Of a stretch of 13,858 nt of DNA, positions 6,182 through 12,740 are shown one piece after another. The notes beneath the pieces are model-generated. The model had not been told where the DNA came from. It did not search any database and saw only the letters and a list, made by a program, of their open reading frames with translations. Position 1 is the first letter of the stretch, and each line of letters opens with the position of its first letter. This DNA is from Rhodobacterales bacterium UBA3077 (lineage in GTDB: Bacteria > Pseudomonadota > Alphaproteobacteria > Rhodobacterales > Rhodobacteraceae), in NCBI GenBank assembly GCA_002366685.1, contig DFBP01000029.1, positions 1 to 13,858 on the forward strand. The letters are read 5' to 3'. The position numbers and the translations under genes were made by a program.

Positions 6182-7261
6182 ATGGGCATTTATAATATCG
6201 TGAAAATAGGTGTGGCGCTTGGCAGCTTCACGCTCACCAGCGCTTGCGAAAACGGCATTGACCTGTCGCGGGTGACCACGCCGTTTCAGCGCCAGTCAGA
6301 GGCCATTCCTTCCATTAATCGCCCGGCGGCAGACAGCCGTGGTGTCATCACCTACCAAACCTATCAGGTCATCGTCGCGCGCGAGGGCGATAGCCTTGCT
6401 TCCATGGCTGACCGTGTTAACCTCACGGCCACCGAACTGGCGAATGCCAACGGCCTGCCTGTTCGTTATTCACCACGCGCCGGCGAAGTGCTTGCGCTCC
6501 CTGAAAATGTCGGTGGTTCTGTCGTTGCCTCTCCTTCTGGCTGGTCAGCCGAAATTGCTACCTCAGCTATTGAGAATGCTAGCCCTAGTAACCTCATAGC
6601 CGAAGTCGGCAGCCCTTCCGAGCCGCTCCGTCATCGCGTAGAGGCCGGTGAAACGGCTTATTTAATTGCAAGGCAATACAATGTGTCGGTAACGGCGCTA
6701 GCATCGTGGAACGGGCTGGATTCAGACCTCACGGTACGCCCCGGACAGCAATTGATTATTCCTGTGGCGGATACAGATAACATCGCGCCGCCTGCCCCAA
6801 GCACTCCGCCTGCACCTACTCCGGCGCCAGTGGCTCAGCCTGAGCCCGCCCCTGTCCCTGCGCCTGCACCAGAAACACCGCCCGCCGTTGGCAACCCGGG
6901 CGCACCATTTGTTGCGCCGGTCCAAGGGGGAATTTCTCGCGGATATCAACCAACAGGGCGAAATAAAAACGAAGGGCTGGATTATTCAACCACTGCAAAT
7001 GCGCCCGTTCAAGCTGCCGGTGATGGCGCAGTCGCCCTTGTTTCCGAATCTCTCGGCGGCCTTGGCACCATTGTTCTTATCCGTCACTCAAACGATTTAA
7101 TGACCGTTTACGGGCGCGTAACCGATGTGACAGTCACAAAAGGCGATACCGTTTCTCAAGGCCAGCAAATTGGCAAAGTAGCGCCCGCCGACCCGCCAAC
7201 CATGCATTTTGAGGTTCGTGTCGGAACAGAAAGCGTCGACCCGACTCGATATTTGCAATAG
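6182..7261 (+). CDS. nlpD: NlpD-like LysM / degenerate M23 (LytM) cell-envelope protein
   Basis: This envelope protein is expected to bind peptidoglycan and activate N-acetylmuramoyl-L-alanine amidases during cell separation. The 359 residues comprise a hydrophobic signal segment (about 5-20) ending in TSAC, a possible but imperfect lipobox with C22 (Leu is at -4, not -3). Two LysM domains follow (about 59-107, and 149-195 with HRVEAGETAYLIARQYNVS), then a Pro/Ala-rich linker (about 201-240) and an M23 fold (about 243-359). In the M23 part the first His of HxxxD is N263 (D267 kept), the YxH histidine is R312, and HxH reads T340-M-H342. Two of four metal/catalytic residues are thus gone, implying an inactive, regulatory domain as in E. 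coli NlpD and EnvC. The ATG at 6182 is preceded by AAGAGG at 9 nt. Its place after surE-pcm matches the conserved order. Its stop directly abuts the convergent MocA-fusion gene. Confidence 0.9.
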   Translation: MGIYNIVKIGVALGSFTLTSACENGIDLSRVTTPFQRQSEAIPSINRPAADSRGVITYQTYQVIVAREGDSLASMADRVNLTATELANANGLPVRYSPRAGEVLALPENVGGSVVASPSGWSAEIATSAIENASPSNLIAEVGSPSEPLRHRVEAGETAYLIARQYNVSVTALASWNGLDSDLTVRPGQQLIIPVADTDNIAPPAPSTPPAPTPAPVAQPEPAPVPAPAPETPPAVGNPGAPFVAPVQGGISRGYQPTGRNKNEGLDYSTTANAPVQAAGDGAVALVSESLGGLGTIVLIRHSNDLMTVYGRVTDVTVTKGDTVSQGQQIGKVAPADPPTMHFEVRVGTESVDPTRYLQ

Positions 7262-8863
7262 CTAACGGGTTTCATCTCGCCACGCTTGCCATGCTTGGGG
7301 TGTGTCGAGATCCAGCGCTGCTCCGCGTCCACTTGTCTTGACGTGGCAGATAAACTCTGTGCTGTTGCGCAAAATATCGCGACCTCCGCTATCTCCGCTC
7401 GACAGGGCCAGATTTTCAAAAAACCGGCGGCCAAACAGGACCGGATGGCCGGGCGTGCCATCTTCTGAAACCGCGCGGCATATTTCCTTTTGCGAGTCCG
7501 GATCGTAAGCCTCAATCAATTGATTATAGTGCGTGGCTGTGATCTCCGGCATATCTGCAAGCGCCACAATCACGGCATCATATTCTTCGCCAACATGAAC
7601 CATGGCATTGCGCAGCGTTGCCCCCATGCCCTCTTCATGATCCTGCGCATCAATCGGCGTAACGGCCAATCCTGCCAATGTCGCGCTTCGAGCTTCAGCG
7701 CTTGGGGGCAGCGCGACAAATACTTTGGTTGCCTGACTATCCACCGCCGCTTTCGCTGCGTGATGAAGCATCGAATATTCCCCCACCTCCTCCAACAGCT
7801 TGTCACGCCCTTCCATTCGGCGGGACTGACCCGCCGCCAGTAAAACAATCGCAACCCTTCGGGACGCGCTCTTTCTTTTAATGCGGCGCGGCAACGGCCG
7901 GGTTGGAATTTCTTTCAGCAAACCTCCCACACCCATGCCGGCCAGCATGTCTGCGCCCACCGGAATACCGCATATCAACCGCTCCAGCACCCAATCGGCA
8001 CCGTTCAGCGCCAGCGCCCGAACGCAGCCCGGCAGGCCAAGCACTTCCCGCTTACCTTGGGTGCCGATAAAAAGCAGATTACCCGGGTCCACAGGAATTC
8101 CGAACCGGGTAACTTTACCACCAGCTCGCCGCACAGCCTCTGGCCCGACATCCTCGATATCGCTGGTGGCAGAGGCCGTCAGCACCAACACAAGTTCGCC
8201 TCTGGCTGCTTTGATCGCGGCGGCCAAATCCGCGCCGCTATGTGGCACCGTCTGGCAATCTTCGAGCACAACTCCCAACCGTGATAATCGAGTCTCAACA
8301 GCCTTTCGGCCCTTAACCAAAAGGCTCGGCTTCATGTTCTCGACCGATGTCATAATCAGCGAGATCTGACGCCTTTTTACCGGATGCAATTGCAGCGCCC
8401 CTTCAATCTTGGCAGCTGCCTTTTCCACAAGTTTGCCATTCACCCCATAAGGAATTATTTTTACCGTCGCCAATAATTGCCCGCGTTCAACCCGCGCAAA
8501 TTGTGGTAGCGTGGCCAAGGTTATGGCCGGGTCAATTGCGTTAAGCGCATTTACAGCTTCAACATCCACTTCCAAAACGCCTGCACCTTGCGCTATAAAG
8601 TTTACCCTTCCCGCAAAAGCGGTGGAAGCTTCAACCTGAGGGCCAATTCCGGATAAGCCGATTTGGGCCGCAGCCGCATTTTCATCCAAATCACCCGTCT
8701 CAAGAATGGCTACCGTAACATCCTGCATTCCGGTTTCCGCAAGGGCCTCGATATCATCTGGCCCCAGCCTCATACCTTTACGCAACCGCCGCGTACCCAC
8801 CTGATGTGAATGGGCCAAAATCGCCCCTTCCGCGCGAGACAGCTCAACCGGACCAAACTTCAT
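7262..8863 (-). CDS. Fusion of MoeA-like molybdopterin-binding domain and MocA-like molybdenum cofactor cytidylyltransferase
   Basis: This 533-residue two-domain protein has an N-terminal part (about 1-320) resembling MoeA/MoCF molybdopterin-binding proteins. It has RLRKGMRLGPDDIEALAETG (26-45), the typical entry segment, and a central alpha/beta domain with VPHSGADL (206-213), LVLVLTASATSDIEDVGPEA (224-243) and LGLPGCVRALALNGAD (275-290). The C-terminal part (about 337-533) is a nucleotidyltransferase with LAAGQSRRM (342-350), DKLL (354-357), ADMP (436-439) and GHPVLF (472-477). The LAAG and GHPVLF forms fit MocA, which uses CTP to make molybdopterin cytosine dinucleotide for xanthine-oxidase-family hydroxylases, rather than the GTP-using MobA (LAGG). 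The start ATG overlaps the xdhC stop as ATGA, so the two are co-translated. It meets nlpD tail to tail with no gap. The domain calls are strong; CTP preference is inferred. Confidence 0.9.
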   Translation of the reverse strand: MKFGPVELSRAEGAILAHSHQVGTRRLRKGMRLGPDDIEALAETGMQDVTVAILETGDLDENAAAAQIGLSGIGPQVEASTAFAGRVNFIAQGAGVLEVDVEAVNALNAIDPAITLATLPQFARVERGQLLATVKIIPYGVNGKLVEKAAAKIEGALQLHPVKRRQISLIMTSVENMKPSLLVKGRKAVETRLSRLGVVLEDCQTVPHSGADLAAAIKAARGELVLVLTASATSDIEDVGPEAVRRAGGKVTRFGIPVDPGNLLFIGTQGKREVLGLPGCVRALALNGADWVLERLICGIPVGADMLAGMGVGGLLKEIPTRPLPRRIKRKSASRRVAIVLLAAGQSRRMEGRDKLLEEVGEYSMLHHAAKAAVDSQATKVFVALPPSAEARSATLAGLAVTPIDAQDHEEGMGATLRNAMVHVGEEYDAVIVALADMPEITATHYNQLIEAYDPDSQKEICRAVSEDGTPGHPVLFGRRFFENLALSSGDSGGRDILRNSTEFICHVKTSGRGAALDLDTPQAWQAWRDETR

Positions 8864-9849
8864 GGTCGGGTTCCGGGACGGCGCAAACGCTCGATGACTT
8901 GAGCGAGAATTGACACCGCTATTTCCGCGGGAGATTTAGCACCGATATCCGCGCCAACCGGCGCATGGATGCGCGCGATGTCCGCCGCGCAAAAACCGGC
9001 AGATTCGAGCCTTGCTACTCGCTTTGCATGTGTTCGCGTAGACCCGAGGCATCCGAGGTAAAACACCGGCGCCGTCAGCGCTTCCCGGATTGCCGGATCG
9101 TCAATTTTGGGGTCATGGCTCAATGTTACAACGGCACAGCGCGCATCAAGGTTCAGCGCTGCGAGCGCCTCGTCTGGCCAGTCATGCATCAGTGTTTCAC
9201 CGGGAAAGCGGCTTTCCGAGGCAAAGGCTTCCCTCGGATCAACCAACACCGGATCAAATCCGGCGAGCCTTGCGAGTTGCACCAAAGGCTGCGCAATGTG
9301 CACCGCCCCGACGATAATCATTCGCAGTGGCGGGTTGTGGATGCCGATAAACCAATCGCCATTCAGGCCGGATTTGTCGGAGACGAACCGGTCTTCCACC
9401 CTTGGAGCGCCCTCCTTAAGCAACTGCCGTTCCCATGTGCGCAGGTTTACCGTATAGGCTACAGGCTCATGCGCGGCACGCTTGGCAACCAACGCCTCCA
9501 ACTCTTCGATCGCAGGCCCCTGCCCGCGCCCAATAGGCTCTACAAGAACCCGAATTTTCCCACCGCAAGCCAGCCCAACGGCAAAGGCTTCTTCATCCGC
9601 AACGCCGTATTCCAACACCGTGCAATGCCCTGTCTCGAGTGCCTCCATGGCTTCCTCGACGACTGCACCTTCCACACAACCTCCTGAGACCGAGCCCATC
9701 ATTTCGGTCTCTCCCGATATCACCAGTTGGCTCCCCAACGGGCGCGGTGCCGAGCCCCATGTCTCTACTACGGTGGCCAGTGCTACCGCTTTCCCCGCAC
9801 GCACCCAGTCGAGCGCTATTTCCGGTATTTTGTCATAATTCTGCGCCAT
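8860..9849 (-). CDS. xdhC: XdhC/CoxI family molybdenum-hydroxylase maturation factor
   Basis: XdhC-family proteins bind the molybdenum cofactor, protect its sulfurated form and help insert it into xanthine dehydrogenase-type enzymes. The 329-residue protein has the N-terminal CoxI-like domain: TWGSAPRPLGSQ (30-41), GSVSGGCVEGAV (52-63) with C58, and GLACGGKIRVLVEP (92-105) with C95. These conserved cysteines may handle sulfur or cofactor. The C-terminal Rossmann domain has MIIVGAVHIAQPLVQLA (177-193), VVTLSHDPKIDDPAI (240-254), FYLGCLGSTRTH (263-274) and HAPVGADIGAKSPAEIAVSI (295-314). The start at 9849 is chosen over the open frame to 9903 because GGAGG lies 5 nt upstream and the homology begins there. 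It is the first gene of the minus-strand arm, overlapping the MoeA-MocA fusion by 4 bp and divergent from coxD. Confidence 0.93.
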   Translation of the reverse strand: MAQNYDKIPEIALDWVRAGKAVALATVVETWGSAPRPLGSQLVISGETEMMGSVSGGCVEGAVVEEAMEALETGHCTVLEYGVADEEAFAVGLACGGKIRVLVEPIGRGQGPAIEELEALVAKRAAHEPVAYTVNLRTWERQLLKEGAPRVEDRFVSDKSGLNGDWFIGIHNPPLRMIIVGAVHIAQPLVQLARLAGFDPVLVDPREAFASESRFPGETLMHDWPDEALAALNLDARCAVVTLSHDPKIDDPAIREALTAPVFYLGCLGSTRTHAKRVARLESAGFCAADIARIHAPVGADIGAKSPAEIAVSILAQVIERLRRPGTRP

Positions 9850-9854
9850 TCGGC

Positions 9855-9859
9855 CCTCC
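9855..9859 (-). promoter_or_regulatory. Ribosome binding site deciding the xdhC start
   Basis: GGAGG on the minus strand lies 5 nt before ATG at 9849. It excludes the 18-residue upstream extension of the open frame. Confidence 0.75.
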
Positions 9860-9948
9860 TGCTGATAAACAAGTCTAAGCCCGCTGCCGCAGTTGTCACG
9901 CACAAAAATGGCTGTCCCTTTTTTGGAGCCTCACCAGCCCGATCAACA

Positions 9949-9954
9949 ATTATA
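9949..9954 (-). promoter_or_regulatory. Candidate -10 element for xdhC
   Basis: A perfect TATAAT occurs on the minus strand, 95 bp upstream of the xdhC ATG. No good -35 hexamer is found 16-18 bp further upstream, so it would need an activator or is chance. Confidence 0.3.
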
Positions 9955-9972
9955 AATGGCTTCCCTTTAAAA

Positions 9973-9989
9973 CTGGTTGACCTGACCAG
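9973..9989. promoter_or_regulatory. Inverted repeat over the coxD -35 element, candidate operator
   Basis: CTGGT (9973-9977) and ACCAG (9985-9989) are exact reverse complements with a 7-nt spacer, and TGACC occurs twice in tandem (9978-9982 with its partial continuation). The repeat overlaps the proposed coxD -35 box. A regulator bound here could control both divergent arms of the locus. Confidence 0.4.
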
Positions 9990-10005
9990 CTGAGCGGCCT
10001 CTTAT
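9977..10005 (+). promoter_or_regulatory. Candidate sigma-70 promoter for coxD-coxE
   Basis: TTGACC (9977-9982, 5 of 6 consensus) and TCTTAT (10000-10005, 4 of 6) are separated by exactly 17 bp. Transcription would start near 10012, giving a short leader that contains the AGGAG ribosome binding site (10018-10022) for coxD. Confidence 0.5.
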
Positions 10006-10027
10006 TGAGCAAACGCTAGGAGCCCCT

Positions 10028-10930
10028 ATGTCACTTCCCAATTCCATAGAATCCACCCAAGAAATGCTGGCCGATACCGGCTATGTCTGCTCCCGCGCCC
10101 TTGCCACCGTCGTTTTTCTATCTCTCAAGCTTGGTCGCCCGCTGTTTTTGGAAGGCGAGGCCGGGGTTGGCAAAACAGAGATCGCCAAGGCTCTGGCCAA
10201 GGGCCTCGGGCGGCGGCTGATCCGCCTGCAATGTTATGAAGGGCTGGATGCCTCCTCTGCCGTTTACGAGTGGAATTTCGCGGCCCAAATGGTGGCCATC
10301 CGTACCGCCGAAGCGGTGGAGGGTACGGACCGCAAAGCCCTGACCGAGGAGCTTTTTTCGGATGAATTCCTCATCCGCCGCCCGCTGCTTGAGGCTATGC
10401 AACCCCAACCCGGTGGCCCGCCCGTCTTGTTGATTGACGAGCTCGACCGCACGGATGAACCTTTTGAAGCCTTTCTGCTGGAGGCACTTTCCGATTTTCA
10501 AGTCACCATCCCCGAGCTTGGCACCATCAAAGCCCCCGAGCCGCCAATTGTGATCCTGACCTCCAATCGCACCCGCGAGGTGCATGACGCATTGAAACGC
10601 CGCTGCCTTTATCACTGGGTTGACTACCCCGATTTTGACCGCGAAATGGAAATTCTGCACAGCCGCGCGCCCGAGGCAACCGAAGCGCTCTCGCGCGAGG
10701 TCGTCGCATTTGTGCAAAAACTGCGCGGCGAGGACCTGTTTAAAAAGCCCGGTGTGGCCGAAACGATCGACTGGGCCAAATGCCTGTTGGCGCTGGATGC
10801 CATTGCCCTTTCGCCCCAGCTCATTGCCGACACTTTGGGCGCTATCCTGAAGTATCAGGACGATATTCAGAAACTGGCCGGAAGCGAAGCCACCCGAATT
10901 CTGGAAGAGGCCCGTAAGGAGATCGCATAG
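10028..10930 (+). CDS. coxD: CoxD-like MoxR-family AAA+ ATPase
   Basis: In carbon monoxide dehydrogenase systems the CoxD ATPase, working with CoxE, helps assemble the sulfurated copper-molybdenum active site of the apo-enzyme. Relatives act as chaperones for other molybdenum hydroxylases. The 300-residue protein is a full-length single AAA+ module. Walker A is GEAGVGKT (43-50), Walker B VLLIDE (133-138), sensor 1 LTSNRT (177-182) with N180, and an arginine-finger region KRRC (190-193). The compact arrangement, with FLEGEAGVGKTE near the N-terminus and DFQVTIPELGTI (156-167) after Walker B, is typical of the MoxR group. The ATG at 10028 follows AGGAG by 5 nt. coxE starts directly after its stop codon, and AAGGAG for coxE lies inside the coxD end, so they form an operon. 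Direct assignment to CO oxidation is not supported: no coxMSL genes are visible. Confidence 0.93.
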   Translation: MSLPNSIESTQEMLADTGYVCSRALATVVFLSLKLGRPLFLEGEAGVGKTEIAKALAKGLGRRLIRLQCYEGLDASSAVYEWNFAAQMVAIRTAEAVEGTDRKALTEELFSDEFLIRRPLLEAMQPQPGGPPVLLIDELDRTDEPFEAFLLEALSDFQVTIPELGTIKAPEPPIVILTSNRTREVHDALKRRCLYHWVDYPDFDREMEILHSRAPEATEALSREVVAFVQKLRGEDLFKKPGVAETIDWAKCLLALDAIALSPQLIADTLGAILKYQDDIQKLAGSEATRILEEARKEIA

Positions 10931-12175
10931 GTGGCCACGCTCCCCGAACTCGAGATCCCTATTGACGGCAAGCTCGCTGCCAATATCACCTATTTCGCCC
11001 GCGCCCTGCGCGCTGCGGGTATCCCCGTTGGAGCTGGCCGTTTGATCGACGCCATCCGCGCTGTCGAGGCCGTTGGCTTCACGGAGCGCAAAGATTTTTT
11101 CTGGACCCTCCACGCCTGTTTTGTCTCTCGCCCCGAGCAGCGCGTTGTGTTCCGGCAAGTGTTCCGGTTGTTTTGGCGAGATCCGCAGTTTCTGGAGCAT
11201 ATGATGACCATGCTCCGCCCTACCCTGCGTGGAGCCAATGAACCGCCAAAAAAGAAAGACGCCGAGCGCCGCGCCGCCGAGGCTTTGCTGGACGGGGCCG
11301 AGCAGCCAGCGCCCAAGCAGGAAGAGAACGGCGAAGAAGTCGAGTTTGAGGCCGTTCTGAGCGTTTCCGCAGCCGAAAAGCTCAAACATCAGGATTTCGA
11401 GCAGATGAGCGCGGCAGAGCTGGCCAAAGCCCGCAGGGCCATTGCGCAGATCACCCTACCGGTCAAACCTATCGCCAGCCGCCGGACCCGTGCGGCCAGC
11501 CGTGGCCATCTGCCAGACTGGCGCGCCACGCTCAAAGCCTCGATGCGCACGGGCGGAGATATGCAACGGCTCGCCATGCGCAGCCGCAAACCGCACTACC
11601 CCAACCTCGTCGCCCTTTGCGATATTTCCGGCTCCATGTCCGGTTACAGCCGTATGCTGCTGCATTTTCTGCACGCTGCCAGCCAGGCCAAAGGCGCGGG
11701 TTGGGCCAAGGTGCACAGTTTTACGTTTGGCACACGCCTAACCAACATCACCCGGCACCTGCAAAACCGCGATGTGGACGCTGCACTGGCGGCCGCAGGG
11801 GCTCAGGCACAGGATTGGGAAGGCGGCACCCGGATCGGTGAAAGCCTTCATGCATTTAACCGTGACTGGTCTCGCCGCGTGCTTGGTCAGGGTGCTGTCG
11901 TGCTTCTGATTACCGACGGGCTGGACAGGGACGACGCAGCGCTGCTGGCCAAAGAGGCGGAACGCCTGCATCTTTCCTGCCGCCGGCTGATCTGGCTCAA
12001 CCCGCTGCTGCGCTGGGAAGGTTTTACTCCCAAGGCCGCCGGGGTCAAAGCCCTGCTGCCCCATGTCGATACATTCTGCGCCAGCCACAATATTGCTTCC
12101 ATCGAAGCTCTAGCGCATATCCTCTCCCATGCCGGAGAGGGTGCCGACAAAGCCAGACTCACCGCGCTGATATAA
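10931..12175 (+). CDS. coxE: CoxE-like von Willebrand factor A domain protein
   Basis: CoxE proteins pair with CoxD; the VWA domain binds a metal and probably recognises the client apo-enzyme. Residues 1-110 are a helical region rich in aromatic and basic residues (ARALRAAGIPVGAGRLIDAI, FFWTLHACFVSRPEQ). A charged, Lys/Glu-rich linker (about 105-145) follows, and the VWA domain occupies about 225-414. The metal-ion-dependent adhesion site is intact: DISGS (231-235, DxSxS), T300 in GGTRIGES and TDGLDRDD with T328 and D329. The start is GTG at 10931, immediately after the coxD TAG, served by AAGGAG (10916-10921, spacing 9). At 414 residues the length fits CoxE relatives (about 400). It converges on the HugZ-like gene across a 73-bp gap. 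Confidence 0.93.
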   Translation: MATLPELEIPIDGKLAANITYFARALRAAGIPVGAGRLIDAIRAVEAVGFTERKDFFWTLHACFVSRPEQRVVFRQVFRLFWRDPQFLEHMMTMLRPTLRGANEPPKKKDAERRAAEALLDGAEQPAPKQEENGEEVEFEAVLSVSAAEKLKHQDFEQMSAAELAKARRAIAQITLPVKPIASRRTRAASRGHLPDWRATLKASMRTGGDMQRLAMRSRKPHYPNLVALCDISGSMSGYSRMLLHFLHAASQAKGAGWAKVHSFTFGTRLTNITRHLQNRDVDAALAAAGAQAQDWEGGTRIGESLHAFNRDWSRRVLGQGAVVLLITDGLDRDDAALLAKEAERLHLSCRRLIWLNPLLRWEGFTPKAAGVKALLPHVDTFCASHNIASIEALAHILSHAGEGADKARLTALI

Positions 12176-12185
12176 TACCGATGAA

Positions 12186-12212
12186 ACGCGCCAAGGTTTC
12201 AGCGCGGCGCGT
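12186..12212. terminator. Hairpin between convergent coxE and HugZ-like gene, possible bidirectional terminator
   Basis: ACGCGCC (12186-12192) pairs exactly with GGCGCGT (12206-12212) over a 13-nt loop, lying 10 bp past the coxE stop in the 73-bp convergent gap. No T-run follows on the plus strand, and only a short T stretch follows on the minus strand. Termination is therefore a guess from position. Confidence 0.35.
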
Positions 12213-12248
12213 GTGGCCCCTTCACATAAGCGCTACGCCAACGCGCCG

Positions 12249-12740
12249 CTAAGGCTGCCCAAGGTCAGCCGCCGTCAGCTCACAGGCAAATCCAAATCCG
12301 CCATTCAGAAATGCCTCTTTTACCTGAAACCGCACAAAGCGGAAATCGGCAAAATCTATGTAGAGCTTTGCTTTAGGATGCGTAAGCAAGTAATGGGCTC
12401 GCAAATCCATGTAAGACGCGTCCGCTTTATCGACAAACTTTGCCGCGCATTGCACGGTTAGCCGCGCGTGGGTTAGCGGGTCACCTTTTTCGCCAGGCTC
12501 GCCAACCAAAAGCGAACAATTTGGATTTTCTTGCAGCGCCCCCGTGTGCTGAGAAAGCGTCGAGACCAGTGAAATCAACCCGCCATCCTCAGCCAACCCC
12601 AGCGCGACACGCGTTACAAACGGCGCGCCGCTCGCGGGGTGGACAACAGCCAGCGCGCCAAACCGCGCTGCGCTCAACAGGTCTCGCGCTATACCACGCG
12701 CCTCTTCATCAGCTGGGCGAAGCGTTGATTCCTTGCTCAC
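12249..12740 (-). CDS. HugZ/pyridoxamine 5'-phosphate oxidase-like split-barrel protein, short form
   Basis: This 163-residue protein is a flavin-binding split-barrel fold. Signatures of the HugZ/PNPOx-related group are LSQHTGALQENPNCSLLVGEPGEKGDPLTHARLTVQ (split-barrel strands and the SLLV/GDPL segment), LTHPKAKLYIDFADFRFVRF and the C-terminal NGGFGFA. Full HugZ proteins (heme degradation, about 250 aa) carry an extra C-terminal DUF2470 domain that is absent here, so heme use is not assured; it could be an FMN- or heme-binding oxidoreductase of unknown substrate. I chose GTG at 12740 because it overlaps the mgtE TGA as GTGA, implying coupled translation. An in-frame TTG at 12752 is an alternative that adds four residues. 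It is the downstream partner of mgtE, and convergent with coxE. Confidence 0.82.
   Translation of the reverse strand: MSKESTLRPADEEARGIARDLLSAARFGALAVVHPASGAPFVTRVALGLAEDGGLISLVSTLSQHTGALQENPNCSLLVGEPGEKGDPLTHARLTVQCAAKFVDKADASYMDLRAHYLLTHPKAKLYIDFADFRFVRFQVKEAFLNGGFGFACELTAADLGQP

Noticed and set aside
8965..9687. 240-residue plus-strand open frame opposite xdhC
   Set aside because: It is antisense to conserved XdhC motifs, rich in Arg and Cys with no coherent pattern; a shadow frame.
10118..11389. 423-residue minus-strand open frame across coxD and coxE
   Set aside because: It covers two genes with intact Walker and MIDAS motifs on the other strand and its sequence has no recognisable domain. 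High GC explains the length.
10028..12175. CO-oxidation (carboxydotrophy) operon
   Set aside because: Only the accessory genes coxD and coxE are present; no coxL, coxM or coxS occurs, and these accessories also serve other molybdenum hydroxylases.
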